DNA of 64,000 bases from Hydractinia symbiolongicarpus (taxonomy: Eukaryota; Cnidaria; Hydrozoa; Anthoathecata; Hydractiniidae), in contig NC_079879.1 in NCBI RefSeq assembly GCF_029227915.1, forward strand, positions 8,556,001-8,620,000, written 5' to 3'. Below are positions 25,140-38,022 of this stretch, one piece after another. Numbering within the stretch: position 1 is the first letter of the stretch; each line of letters begins with the position of its first letter. A program made the translations under genes and the position numbers. Below the pieces are notes generated by a model, which saw only the letters and a list, made by a program, of their open reading frames with translations, searched no databases and was not told the origin of the DNA.

Positions 25140-25557
25140 CATTATATTATAATAGACCCGATGCTGTCGTTTCGTTTAAAAAATGTCTTTTGTAGAGTGT
25201 ACTACAAATTGTAAAGTTTTATATTTTGTTATAAAAGTTAAATTTTCAAACGAAATGCTAGTTTCTTTGTTTTTATTTTTTACAGTATTATCTATAAATC
25301 CCTGCATCAGACGTGTCGACCTAGTAATTTCAAAACCTTTGGTTGAAATTTAATAAACCGGTTCACGAAGGGTTTTAAACTGTACGTTGCCCTGATTACA
25401 ACTACACTGGCGGTTTAGTTGAATAAATATAGATGCACGTATTTCACTTTAAAATCGCAAAGAAAGAATGAAACAACTAAGGTTGAATTATTTAGTAAAT
25501 ATAGATGCAAAAACTGATATAAAACATAATGTGTTTAAAACACAGTAAAAATTTAGA
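25140..25557. other. Convergent 3' spacer, claudin-like / MTRF1L
   Basis: The two genes end facing each other 418 bp apart. An AATAAA at 25352-25357 on the plus strand is a candidate poly(A) signal for the claudin-like gene. Confidence 0.5.
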
Positions 25558-28500
25558 TTACAACCTGATACTCGGCTTCATGTCCGTAATGCTACCTAAA
25601 GCTAAAAGTTTATCGTGCGCCTGTAATTTTTCGATCAACTCTAACAACGTTGCACCGCCTGAAAGAAAGTCATCCACGCCGTGTACAGTTAGTCCAATTC
25701 TGTGGTCGGTTACACGATCTTGGGAGTAATTATAAGTTCGTATTCGCTCAGACCGATGACCAGACCCAACTTGTAATTGTCGCACGTCGTGACGTTCTTT
25801 TATTGCACGTGATCGCTCGAGATCGTAGAGACGAGCTGTTAATACTCGAAGAGCTTTCGACTTATTCTATAAAAAATATATGGCCTAATGTCATCGCTAT
25901 CAATCTGTTCTTATTGTCTTGATGTTTTTATTTGTTTTAAGCAGGCCGAAAAATATGCAACATTTCCTTTTTAAGATATTTTAAACTGATAGTTTAACGG
26001 CTCAACGTCTTGGTTTTTTAAAGTATTTTTGACACGATTCGCGGTCTGTTTTTTTTTTTTTTAATTATCACGAGGTAAGATCTAAGAGTAATTTTCTTTT
26101 TAAAAACATTTAAAATAACGGGGAGCCTTCAACCAGTAGTATTACCATAGAATAGAATAAGTTCTAAACAAGCAATGATTATACCATTGTTTGTGATCTT
26201 TCGTCTTGCATTGCAACAACGATCCCAGTCGGCACGTGCGTCACCCTCACTGCGCTATCTGTTGTGTTGACGTGTTGTCCCCCTGCACCCGACGCTTTGT
26301 ATGTATCAATACGCAAATCTTTCATGTCCAGCACAACATCAACGTTTTGCGGCTGAGGAAGCACAGCAACTGTTACAGTTGATGTATGAACACGGCCAAG
26401 TGACTCTGTAACAGGCACTCTCTGAACACGATGTACTCCGGATTCGTACTGTGGATAGTTCGTATAAAATAACATACATCAAGTTAAAAAAAGAAACAAA
26501 TAATTCCAACTAGATACTATAATATCGCAATTTTGGATCAAATGTAACCTAGATTATTCTATTATTGTTTAGACCAAAAGTGTATTGTAACGAACAAAGA
26601 AACACGCAAGGATATGTTTCACCAAAGTATTTTAAACCTGCACCAAATGTTCGTAATATCAGACCGGTGTTCAGAAAAATCAGTAAATTTAGTTGATGAA
26701 AATTTTTAGACGTTAAAAATTCCGAAATTAAGAACTGAACGAGCAAAGTGTAAGCACAAAATGTAAATTATACAAAAAAGTTTAATTGTTGCTTGTTGGT
26801 TATCGTTTGTACCCGATTGTTAAAAGCTACTTTCATCCCCAAAATAGACTATTCATGTCCTCAGTTTAGGTAACCCCCATTCACACCCCATTCGCCAAAT
26901 AGCATGCCTATTTCAATAGAAAGGCTGTGTCGGATGAACAAAATAACAAATCTCAGGCACAGGTAGGCAGAAATTAATGATTTTTAATACAGGGTGTCCA
27001 CTCTAAAGTTGACCTCGATTTTTCTGAAATTTTGTAGCTAAAAATCACGACATTTTCAAATTTTCTTTCCTAATTTCTCTATAGTTACAGCTGATAAACT
27101 AGTTTACTGTTTAAAAAAATGGAATAAACATGATGAAAAAAAACATTTCCTGACCTTTTGTTTACATTTTAAAAATCCCTGACATTTCTGACAGTGGAAA
27201 ACCTGTAAAAGAAAGAAAACAAGCCCCTCCCCCTTCCAAGTAACTTTTCATTCCTGTCTCCTTAATAAATGGACCCCCTCCCCTCCTTAAATTTTCTAAC
27301 TTACGTCCCCCACCCTCTCCAGTACGGGTACATTTAAAGTTATCCAAGGTTGGAATATAGTTATCTCACCTTTAAAAACCCAAAAACACTCGCCCCAGCA
27401 ACACTTGCAGATGCTTTTTTCACACCTCCTTCCGTGTTTTCACTGTTGGTCAACACTTCAAATTTCCATCTGTTACTAGATGCTAACTTTGAATACATGT
27501 TAAACATTTCAGAAGCGAAGATTGCTGCTTCTCGTCCACCACTAGCCGCAGTCACTTCTAAGACAGCATCATTTGTATCATCTTTATCTCTAGGAACAAT
27601 GAAATCCATAATGTTATTCTCTAGCACACGTATTTCTGACTGATATGTTTGCATTTCTTCATCTACAAGTGTTTTTAAATCACCATCTGATACAGCTAAG
27701 GCTGCCATTTCTAACATTTCCTAAATATACAGAATGTATTTCAAAGTGTGTTATCAGCACTTTTGAGAATGCTTTCCTAGGACCAGGAAAATCTTCTGAT
27801 TACAGGCGGATAAATTAAACTATGACACAGCGAGCGATTTATTTCCTTCTTTTTTGTTTTTCGAACTCGTGATGTATATTTTTTTACTACATTTGTATAA
27901 ACTGTCCCAATGTACATATGTGTATTGATATGATATGATATAAAATGATTGTATAATAGTGTATAATAGTGTATTTTTGGACCAAAAAAATGGTTCCAAA
28001 AAGAAACATACAAACAAAGCTTTTAAGCTTGGTATGTAGAAGGTAGTCAAAAAAATGTAATGACACTGGCTAAAATTACCTCGCGTTTTTTCTTTAACTC
28101 TTCATACGCTTCTGCTGTTGGCTTTAATTCATGTACTTTACTTGAGTAGGATTTTAATGCTGCTGCAGTCAAGTCCTACAAAATTAAGAGTCCGTTTAAC
28201 AATATCAGTAACAACTTTTCATTGGTTACTTATTATTAATGCAACTCTTCCTAACATGGAACAAATTAAGTGTACACAAAAAGTATACACATTGTTGAAA
28301 CCTTTTTTTTTCAAATTTTAAATTTCCAAATTTTTCCTTATTGCAATGCAAAGAAACATGTCCTAAATTTATTTATGCATATAATAATAAACCACTTCTT
28401 CCTCCTTTCCTTACTGTTAAAGAAGTACCTAAAGGATGCGTACAGCAAAAGAAATTTAAAAAGCACCCTTCTGGTACAACCCAGCACCACCTGAGACAGA

Positions 28501-28975
28501 TTTTATACAATAGAAAGTGAAAATTTAACAAATCAGCTCCTTTAAAAAACTTGTTGCAACATAAGATAATATATCCATAATAATTCCAATATATCCATAT
28601 CGTATCCATGAAATCATATTATGATGACTAACAAATAATATCAATAAATGAGTCAGTCCCAACCAAAAAAGAATTCCAGACAGAATAGAAAATACAAACC
28701 TTTGAGTTTAGAAGTGTTTTATTTAACTTTTCGTATTCATGCATCAAATCATCAACAAATTTCTCGACAGCAGCACTCCAGGTAAACTTGTTATTGCTAA
28801 AAACTGACATAGCATTATCTTTAGAAACAAAATTTTTCCTTGGTGGCAACTTATTTTTAAAAGTAAATTTCAGAATTTTTGCAGAAGTATTCCAGGACCT
28901 TCGGATCTTCTTCCAAAAGTAATTTTCTCGCAGAAAAATAGAAAATTTAATGAAAAAAACACAAATGCCTTCCAT
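25558..28975 (-). CDS. MTRF1L: Mitochondrial peptide chain release factor 1
   Basis: Class I release factor that ends mitochondrial translation at UAA and UAG and triggers peptidyl-tRNA hydrolysis. Five coding exons (minus strand): 28700-28975, 28080-28175, 27370-27720, 26185-26448, 25558-25866; GT-AG, 1296 nt, 431 aa. The start is the ATG at 28975; the long N-terminal leader with many Lys/Arg is consistent with import. The conserved core runs from [17 protein letters not shown]253-V254-T255 is the PxT stop-codon-reading tripeptide and G297-G298-Q299 the GGQ catalytic motif ([17 protein letters not shown]). It ends with [19 protein letters not shown]. There is no insertion near PxT, so it is MTRF1L (mtRF1a) rather than the vertebrate MTRF1 form. 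Confidence 0.95.
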
Positions 28976-30122
28976 ATTCAAACAATTTTAAAATTTTTTT
29001 AAAAAACATTATATTTTAGGTGTTTTCAGCGTTTTTCTATTCTTGCAGTTTTCCAAGAATATCCATCCTGTTTGAATATTAAGAAAATATTTTCTTCCCT
29101 TAGACCTGTAAGCCGAGCAGTTTTACTAAAAAATACTTTGTGCAAAAAAGTTTACCTCTGTGGATTGTCAAGATAAAATATAAAAAAATTAAGAAAGTAA
29201 AAACAACAGCAACATATACCTTTTGAAGCATTTTTCAAAATACAGTATGAAAGCTGTGAAGCCATACACCTTCTACATGTCAACACACTAAACAGCATTT
29301 TTATGATCTAAAACATAAACTGCAACATAAGTTGTTTTTCTTCTAATTTTTCCTGCATGCCTTCATGAATTTAACCCATGGTGACTGTGGCAAAACAAAT
29401 TTTGAATTTCTCGAGAAAATTAACTTTCACAAATTCAACGAAAAATAAGCTATCCATTATTTTACACAATTTTTTCCAAAATATATATGCAAATGCTACT
29501 AAAAGTAAAAAGCAAGTTTCACCAGGTTTCAAATTTTTGCATTTTTGTAGTCATTTCTGCAAACTAGCAAGAAAAATGTGTTATATATGCTATATTCTAC
29601 ACCTATCTGTGTTTCCCCTAACCTGCAAATAACACAAAATGTTTCTCATGACTTTTGTGATTTATCACTCAATAGCACGTTTCACAGCGAGATCTCCAGG
29701 TCTTATTTTTTTTTGCAAGCACAAATAAAGACATTTTTAGTTTGCTCATTTGTGCCACAAATGATTAATCTATTTTATTACAACAATTCTGACATACAAC
29801 ACTACTAAATAAATGTCAAATACTTTGCGCCAATATTGAGATTGTGCCAAAATAAAATTTTCTCATTTTCTTTTTTCGCAAATAATAAAAGTTAGGAATT
29901 AAATCAAATTTAAAGCTGCGTAAGAATGTCAAGAAAAAAACAGTAAAGATTGAAGTCATTCATTGTAAGCATGAATGCTCTGCCAGTGTAAAATGGATAT
30001 GTGGCCACTTGTGTGCACCATTTGCATGCACATTAATTTGTGTAGTGTGCACTTCGTTTGTATAAAATCTTAATTCTCAAAGCTCTGCCATGATTTAGTT
30101 TATATTCAATAATAAGACACTT

Positions 30123-30164
30123 GGACACACTGTAATGAATTTACAAATTCATTACAGTGTGTCC
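30123..30164. repeat. Perfect 20-bp inverted repeat
   Basis: GGACACACTGTAATGAATTT and AAATTCATTACAGTGTGTCC flank a 2-bp centre. Shortly after (30168-30215) AATCGCTCACG and CGTGAGCGATC form a second, weaker inverted pair. Confidence 0.9.
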
Positions 30165-30746
30165 GCTAAATCGCTCACGTATATTAATCTGCGTGAGCGA
30201 TCCACGTGCAATCACAAAAGCTCGTGCAAATTAGTTTGCGTGAGTGGTCAATGAAACAAAAAGTTATGACATGCACATGCTTAATCTGTAAAATAAAACT
30301 AAAAATAATCCAGTCGTCGTTGATCAAAAATATCTACAAAAATGCTCGATCGAGCCCTTAAAATTAGAATTTTTTTACAACTGATTTGCGTCGGCATTGT
30401 GTCGGCAATATTTTTTTGTAGTGAAATTGTTCAGCTGGCAAAATCTTTTCATTCACCTTTTATCAGGGCTAGACTGACAAATCTGACAAAACGAAATCCA
30501 TTTTAGAGCACCTCCTGAGTTTGATCTTAAAGAGTTTAAACATTTTAAGAAGGTGAAACACAATTTGGTTAAACACATGACAAATTGATCAACAAGCTAA
30601 TTTTTAAAGCTTACTTTCTATGACAAAAAAAGTTTATTTAAATCAACTCAAGTGTGCTAATTAGGAAAAAAATATTTAGTTTGTCACTCTTAGCATTGTC
30701 AAAATGACCCAACATGTCTGCAAGTTTAATGCTGAGATACTAATTG

Positions 30747-31449
30747 GTATAAAATGATGTTGGACTTAAATTATAGACCTTGAAAAGTTGGTTAAGTTTG
30801 GGACGAGTAAACAAGTGTCATTTTATCAAAAAATTTTACTCACCTTTTTTTATTATTCACCTTTATATAAATATTTATGCATTGATAAGGTTTGAATGCA
30901 CATCTCTTATCAGGTCTAAAATTACTAATGACAGAAAATGTCAAAGCTCCCCATTACTTAAATATGACATCATAATTTATGCAGCATAATTAAATTCCTT
31001 AAATGCAAATATCTTAACATGAAAAAAACTTCTTAAAGAATTTAAAAAGGCTTGTAAAAGGGGCTACGGAACGGCTGTTGGTTTTCGACTTTAGTGACTT
31101 ACACGAAAGTCAAGCTGATGGCGGCGAAAAACAAAAATGGCTATTTTTCCGGCATGCATGTAATTTACAGACTCGAACATATGCTATATCTTGAATTTTT
31201 ATCGTCTCCAGCCTTGGTCATGTTTTCATCCAGAATAAGTCTTGCTGAAATATTTCTTTGTAATATACTTTTCGAAAAAAATATATTGAACCAGCGAGCA
31301 AAGTACGCTGGTCTGCTCATTGCGCAAAACGCTTTTTCCGGATTTTTAATTTGTGCGCGGGATATACGGAATGTGGGCATTTTAACTGGTTCATAGCCCC
31401 TTTAACCAACTTTTTTAGCTAGATACTAAGTCCAACATCATTGTATACC
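30747..31449. mobile_element. Nested element with ~45-bp inverted ends
   Basis: GGTATAAAATGATGTTGGAC at the left matches the reverse complement of GTCCAACATCATTGTATACC at the right, and the match continues to AGTTGGTTAA. Directly inside the right end sits a second unit, 31057-31403, with its own ends AAAAGGGGCTACGGAAC and GTTCATAGCCCCTTT. No transposase was recognised in either. Confidence 0.65.
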
Positions 31450-31514
31450 TTGGGTTTCCTTTAATAGAAGCATAAAACAATGTCAGGTTTGAAAAACATT
31501 ATTTAAAGCACTGG

Positions 31515-31962
31515 TATATATAAGTAATTCAAAATATATACATATAATTTTGTTTGTTTTCACAAGTAGTCATTTAAATACTAGTCATTACCTATAAAAA
31601 AATCCAATAGGTTCACCCGTCCTTTATTATATCGCATTTCGTGTTTCCGTATCAGACAGACAAACAGACAAGGGCTTTAATTATAGAGATTGCTAGTTCC
31701 ATTTTTTTAATCTCGAGCAGTGGTAGTGAAAGTCTGTTTTTTTATATCATATATTCGATAAATAGCTGTAATAAAATCCCACAAATAATACGACGTCAAA
31801 ATAGCTCCTTTTTTTTCTTCTCAACAAAAATTAAATGAGAACAAATGCGATATATAACAGGCAGATGAACCCCTGGATTTTTTCATAGGTTAACGACTAG
31901 TATTTAAATGACTACTTGTGGAACAAACAATATATGTATATATTTTAAAATACTTATATATA
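31515..31962. mobile_element. Long inverted repeat around ACTAGT-family copies
   Basis: About 31515-31590 and 31889-31962 are imperfect inverted copies over ~70 bp (centre CACAAGTAGTCATTTAAATA). The loop holds two facing fragments of the family seen at 24570, both marked by CGCATTTCGTGTTTCCG-like or ATGCGATATATAACAGG-like segments. Confidence 0.65.
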
Positions 31963-32277
31963 GCTACCAATGCTCACCTGTGTTGCATTTTTGGCGCAAT
32001 TCAGGTGCTTTCGGACGGGTCAAGGGTTTTCCAGTTGGTTACAGACAAAAAGCCTGAAAAAAACAAAAAAATGCTTACAGTCACCCTTCTTAGCTACATC
32101 TAAGTTCCATTTCTAAAATAGAATCGTCAAGAGTAACACGGCGTTCCCTTAGATCATCAATTCTTTTTTCCAAACGGAATGAAGATCTAATCGACCAATT
32201 CCTGAACATTTTAGGCACGAAAATCTCTCAAGAGTAATCTCTTTAGTGTCACCATAGCTATACAGCGTTTTCAGCGA

Positions 32278-32744
32278 CGAGGGTGCCGATAAGCCGCATA
32301 CGCCATAAAAGTGCGGGCGTTTTCGGGCGAGTTTGGCGTTTTGAAAAAAATTCAAGTATTCGCCCGAAAAAACCCGCATAGACCCGAACAATGCCCGAAA
32401 GGAAAAAAAAACAGACACTAATATATGATTCAAAAAAACTATAAAAATTAAAATAAACTTACTATGTCGTAGTGAAGTTCTTAGAAGAACTGTTTTTGAT
32501 GTTTTTTGAAGAAGTTTACTTTATAAATAACTTTTATATAAACTTTATTAACTCCTTTCTCATCAAGCGCCTTCTTCCCAACCATCGTCCGCATGGTTTG
32601 TTACAAGGAACTGCATTTCAGGAATGTTTCAAGCGAGTTCAGGAAAGCGCGGGCGGTTTCGGGGGACAACCGCCAATTTTATTTGAAAAGTCGCCCGAGC
32701 TCGCCCGTATATATGCGGGCGTTTGCGGCTTATCAGCACCCTCT
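32278..32744 (-). mobile_element. MULE-like MITE, intact copy B (467 bp, 10-bp TSD)
   Basis: Terminal inverted repeats are GAGGGTGCCGATAAGCCGCA (left) and TGCGGCTTATCAGCACCCTC (right). The 10-bp sequence TTTTCAGCGA flanks it on both sides (32268-32277 and 32745-32754). Target duplications of 9-11 bp are typical of Mutator-like elements. Non-coding, GC-rich ends, AT-rich middle. Same family as 20974-21426. Confidence 0.85.
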
Positions 32745-33526
32745 TTTTCAGCGAGTCTGCACCCCTCTTCTAGCTTATTAAGGAGAAATAGTTTAATTTG
32801 CAGTTGTCCCTAACCGACATGTCAGTAATTGTCAAGCGATCTGAGGTACCGCAGAAATTCCGTGTTTTCTTAGGGTTTTTTCAAGTTTAACGAACGGAAA
32901 GTGGTAACAACAAACACATTTACACAATAAGTGCAATACTGGCTATGGTGAAACCGTTTTTATCCAACCGTTAGGGCTAAACCGATTCAGCTTTAATAAA
33001 CCAATAACAAAACTAGTATATAACTATATTACCAGGTAAACGCGATTCTAACAAAAACAAAATACACAATTAACAATGCACATGCAACGCGACCGCCATT
33101 TTAAAAAGTTTCAGTCACAATCTGGGACCTTGGAGGAAAGAATACGGAGCTGTACCCACATGAGTCATAAATCGGCCATGATTTAACCTCGTTTTCAGTA
33201 TTTTTTGCTCAAAAAAAAAGGAGAAGAAAAAGAAGTTGACACAACCACCACAAGTTTCATAAACATAAAGATCAATTTTTGCTGACTTTGCTGGCTTGTC
33301 TTATACTAATTTCGTCTGATACTCGAATTTCATCTTTTTACAAACCTTTTGAGTGTGTCTCTCAACATTCAGCATGGATTGCAAACTCGCTCTCAAGGCC
33401 TTTTGTGGGTTCGGGTATACATAGATTGACGAAAAATAACACATAATTTGTTGTAACTTATTAATGTATAGAAACAACGAAAATTCATTAAGTATTCAAT
33501 TCTATTTGTGTTACAAAATGTTCGAT

Positions 33527-35501
33527 TTAATGCTTCGGTCCAACTACAAGTTTGTATACATAGTTGGTTTTGGCTTTTCCCACGCAATGATATGAATTGC
33601 ATGGACATGGTTTGAAGAAGTTGTCTCTGCATTGATTTGACTCTCCAAGTTTGGCGTATTCACTTTCACTTTTCTTACCACTCCAGCATTCACCTGATAA
33701 AAAAATCAAAATAGAATTTGTTTATTCTATAGCAAGTATAATTTATTTCATTTATATTTCAATGCAGACAAAATAACTCACCCCAGAATTGAATGGCAAA
33801 TATATCATGACCTTTCTGAAGCGCTGCGGTTGCACATCTGCAAATCATAGCAGGGTTGTACGCCCGCCATTGGTCCCACTGAATGAGATTTCCTTGGTAC
33901 TGTGGAGATACAGTATAGTCACGTTCGGTGAGGATGTAGTTCGGAATCGTTCTTGCTGATAAGTTGTCGTTGTAACAACCGAGGGGCTCGTAGTATGTGT
34001 TGCAAGCTGTAGAGATAGAAGTTAATGTAACTGATGTTGTCGTCAAGATGAAGGGGGTTTAATTTATTCTCTTGTATTTCGACATATTTGTTATTTTTCG
34101 AAGGATTTAGAAAAAACGTTGATACATAAAAACTAACCCGTCGGCGCAATCCTGTATACGTAGTTTGAAAGGTGACCGCCAGCTAAAGTGTTGCATTTAG
34201 TAGTGTCGTTCTCCGCATTTTGAAAGGATGTATCAAGACACAAATCAGCAGAGCCGTGTTTGTCATAAAACGGGTGTCCATCGTAACCAGCCCAGCATTC
34301 ACCATAAAATTGAATCCCAATAACACGGTAACCATTTTGGTATGCTACTTCTGCACACCTAAAAAATTGTGTGTAAGCATTTAACTGTTCGTAATCCTAA
34401 TCTCTCGTAATCCTAATGGTGTTTGTATCTCTGTCAATTTACCTGCAGATAAACTCGGGGAGATAGTTCTTCCAGTCAAGCCAATTGATTTTAATGCCGT
34501 CGTAAGCTTCGTGTGTAGGATCTCGCTCATTCAAGATCTATAATGAAGGAAAAATGTTTTGTTCTTAAAAATATCACCCAATTTTTTTATTATTAAAATG
34601 GATTCAACCCTCCCTCCATAGTGTAAAAACTCAGCGTTTATTCACACTGAAATTTCCTTCTGCGTGCCATCTCGTGCATGACTTGTTCGGTTTTGTGTTT
34701 GTCTTGCCTTGTGTTTTGATTTGTTTTATTTCACTTGTTCACGTTCACTTTTACCATAGCCATTCAAAAGTTATTTGAGATTATAAAATTCACGCCCATA
34801 AAAACAGGCTAGTGAAAGTATGGTTTCTAGGCATGAAAAATATATTTGTGTTCTCAATTTTACGAAAGATGAGTATGCAGGGTTGTTCTACTTTGTTCTG
34901 AACACGACGTGTGGCAAACAAATATACCATGTGACGCAATATCGTCAAAGTAAAAAGAAGAAATGAAGTCATAGCCAAACTTACCAATTTCGACAACGCC
35001 CTATCTTTATAAACATCTTTGAAGCAACCAATAGGTTCGATAGGATGATGATGCTGACATTGAGTTACTAAAATAGAATGTAAAAAAAAAGAATTTGCAA
35101 AAAAAGCCGGCAGGGAACCTGGAACAAAAACAACAACAACAACAACAACAACATATACTCACAGATATTTATTCCGCAAGAAACTGTAGTAAATGCCACG
35201 AATATGGTAGTTATAGTTAGCCAGTGTTCCCTATAAATGAAATATTGTAATGTAGCTTTCTTGCTCCTTAGATACAGTTAAATGTATTCATATATTCCAA
35301 AATATCCCGATTCTTGGTTTGTTGTTTATCATACCTAAGAGTTTAGATAATACTAGCTCCATTTGGTTGGAATATAAAAAATGTCTTTGTGTGTTAATTT
35401 TCATAGAGAAGGTTACTATATAAAATAGAGTGTAGCACCTCTCCAAACTTTTTTTTTTCAAATTTTGACAAAACAACTCAGATTTTTTGACATACTTACA
35501 T
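33527..35501 (-). CDS. Secreted protein with two GECW/NYVY Cys-rich domains, paralog A
   Basis: Function unknown. Coding exons (minus strand): 35500-35501 (AT of the start codon), 35163-35230, 34985-35067, 34443-34537, 34138-34358, 33782-34006, 33527-33693; 861 nt, 286 aa. The first codon is split by intron 1: AT|GTAAGT, then TATAG|GGAACAC, giving MEHWLTITTIF and a clear signal peptide ending near CG. Two homologous domains follow. Domain 1: PIGCFKDVYKDRA, EFICRCAEVAYQNGY, IQFYGECWAG, YDKHGSADLC, NYVYRI. Domain 2: PLGCYNDNLSART, MICRCATAALQKGH, IQFWGECWSG, a PCPC-rich insert, NYVYKL. The layout recalls WSC-like carbohydrate-binding folds, but no firm assignment is possible. Tandem paralog at 38023-40906. 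Confidence 0.85.
35128..35153. repeat. (CAA)n tract in intron 2 of paralog A
   Basis: A short CAA run at the same intron position as the long CAA/CGA/CAC tract in paralog B (40480-40715). Confidence 0.85.
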
Positions 35502-35560
35502 GATCCAATTTTCCTCCCCTTCAAATTGGTGGAAAGTGAAAAAATGGATTGGAGGATTCA

Positions 35561-35573
35561 TATTTATATACCC
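35561..35573 (-). promoter_or_regulatory. TATA box of paralog A
   Basis: On the minus strand GGGTATATAAATA lies ~60 bp before the AT of the start codon. Paralog B has GGGTATATAAGA at the matching place, so the element is conserved. Transcription would start at about 35535, which excludes an ATG just after the TATA box from the mRNA. Confidence 0.7.
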
Positions 35574-38022
35574 AATATTCATTGTCTCAAAATCGGAAAT
35601 GTATTTAATTTTACATTTCTAATAAGAAAGATTATATTGCATTTAGCGTATTTGTTTTAAGCATGTACGCCAAAAAGCATAATTAATGTTTTACTGGGAA
35701 TGTACGCCTAATATATTTGAAACTTAGAGGTTGGAAAACAGACTAAAAATCAAATTATATCTTTTCCGCACTACCCTTTCAAAGAAAAAGGAGTAATATC
35801 GAAAACCTTTTTATAACTTTTGTTTGTCTAAATGATAAATTAATATATGCTATCTGAATTACCTTGGCTTATAAGCAAACAAATTTCCCGCCAAAGCAAG
35901 CGGTTACCATTTTTGAAGCAATACACTGCTGTTGTCAATAGAATATACGTCTTTTTGTGCGGTATAGCTAGTTATTAGCTATTATTATTGTTTACAGAGA
36001 GGCGCTGATTTAAAAGAGGCCTTATCAAGTTGTTAATTATTCCAAAAGTATGTTTAAATATCTGGACACACCTGTAAGTGTTTGTATAATATAAGAACGT
36101 GAAGTGAAGATATTTTAACAACATGAAATGTCGAAAGAGATTCTGGAAGTTCCCAACTTTCTTCAGTTTAAATCTGCAAAGTTCGTTTTAAATACATGCA
36201 GTCACAATAAAATTCCGTTTTTTAAATATTTCTAACATTTGATTAGTCACTGGTTGGCCACTTATCTAATATAAAATGTTGCGAAATGGAGTGCAAGCAC
36301 AGAATATCTACAACCCCTCACCAGTGTTTAAACAACGCCATTTTTTCAGCCTTTTTCCAAAGAATTGCTACTTTTTCAGATGCATAAGTTAGGTAGTCTC
36401 GTTTATATTATGGTAGTCGCACTTTCTAACACGCTTCACGGAATAGACCATTACGGGCACACAAAATTCCCTAAATTTTATGTAAATGGCCACGCTGACG
36501 TCAGTATAATAAAAGCATATTAATTGGCACATTTGGAGACTTGGGACCTACCAAAACCTGTGAAAAAAACTGTAAAACCAAAAAACCTGTGTTCGCTGTG
36601 AACATTGGCAAGTGAGCTTTGACAAGTCCAAATTGCATTAACCAAGAATAGAAATCGCCTATATAATTACTTATGGTGATAAAGACTTGTAACAAAAAAC
36701 ATGTAATATTTTGGTATCGCTTGCTTAGTGGAACACCAAACATAACTAGTAAAGCGACTACTATATCGACTATGCACTGACTATATAGACTTTCAAGTTA
36801 AAGTTAATGTACTTTGGCCAATTGGCGACGGAGAAGTAAATTTGACGCGGCATAAACTCAACCTTGTCCCACAGCGCCTTTGCCTTCTTCATGAATTTAT
36901 CAGTCGCTTCGTAATACCAGCTCAGGAGCAAAGGGACCCTGGGGACGGGAATAAATATTATCTAAATTATAAAGTTTGATTCTTCTTGTAGCTTTTAGCT
37001 TCCACTGATCTTTTGATAACTTTTACGACGGTCAAAAAAAAGATTTAAGGCTAGGAAATAGTATTTGCGTGCACCCACGTTCACAGGGAATTTTTCTTTC
37101 ATATCAAAAATTCAAAATTCTTCGAGAAAGAGGCCTTACTTTCGTACACTTGACGAAATAAATAAATAATTGAGTGGGTGTTTTCGGGCTGCTAATTTTC
37201 CAGGCTTCTTTGGTTTTTTATTTCTCAACTTATCATCGAGGAGCCAGTGCATTAGTTGTTTATAATCTTTGCCAACCTTTTGCCAATTATTGCCAACTAC
37301 ACCAACCCAAAATAAATGATAAAATGGCCTTCATTGTCCTCAAAATCATGGAGTGCTTGCCAAGAAAACTAGGCTTGAACGTGGGCATTTAAAACGAAAA
37401 GTCACAAAAAATGACCGCATAAATTGGAGCCGTTATAAGGGACGATGAGATCAAAAAACTCAGGGAAATAAATTGTTTGCGGGAGAACAGAATACAAAAT
37501 TAAGTTTTAAGAACTGGACCTCAATAATTGTGCAAACTGCAGAATAGAAAAAATCGAATGTTAAATTTAAAGTTTGGCAATTTTAAATCTTTAATAGCTA
37601 TTGTTTTGCTTAAATCTCATTCTAATGTGCAAGTTTATACTAAGTTTACAGAGAAATTGCAAACGAACCGAAGAAAAGGACAAATACAAAACTAAAGATT
37701 GCGAATGTCCGTCCTTGTTTAAAAAACGCGAAATTTAAGTTTGCTAAATCGAGGCAAACTCACAAACAAAAATTTCGCATTCTCTTCTTCCGTATTTATT
37801 TCTTCCCTTACGGTAACTTGAAGTAGTAATTCTGTTAAATAGATCATTTGTATCTCTTTTTCTCCCGCATTAAGAAGTCGATAAGAACGTTTGTGATACT
37901 AGTTGTCTGAGAAGTACAAACAACAGTCATTTTATATTACAAGAGTATATTTTTACACATGGCAACGAAAAGTATCCAATTAATTAAGCATTCCACTCCA
38001 TTCGTTTTTACAAAATGTTCGA
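35574..38022. other. Spacer between the two paralogs
   Basis: No gene recognised. It contains a degenerate palindromic MITE at about 36867-36952 (AACCTTGTCCCACAGCGCC and GGGACCCTGGGGACGGG). Confidence 0.5.

Larger units (their letters stand above)
28976..33526. other. Repeat-rich intergenic region
   Basis: No gene recognised. It holds a 20-bp perfect hairpin (30123-30164), a nested ~700-bp inverted-terminus element (30747-31449), a long inverted repeat (31515-31962) and the intact MULE-like MITE (32278-32744). Single palindromic-MITE ends lie near 33185 and 33387. Confidence 0.55.

Noticed and set aside
32472-32813. 113-aa plus-strand frame
   Set aside because: Lies almost wholly inside the non-coding MULE-like MITE; the related copy at 20974 does not keep this frame.
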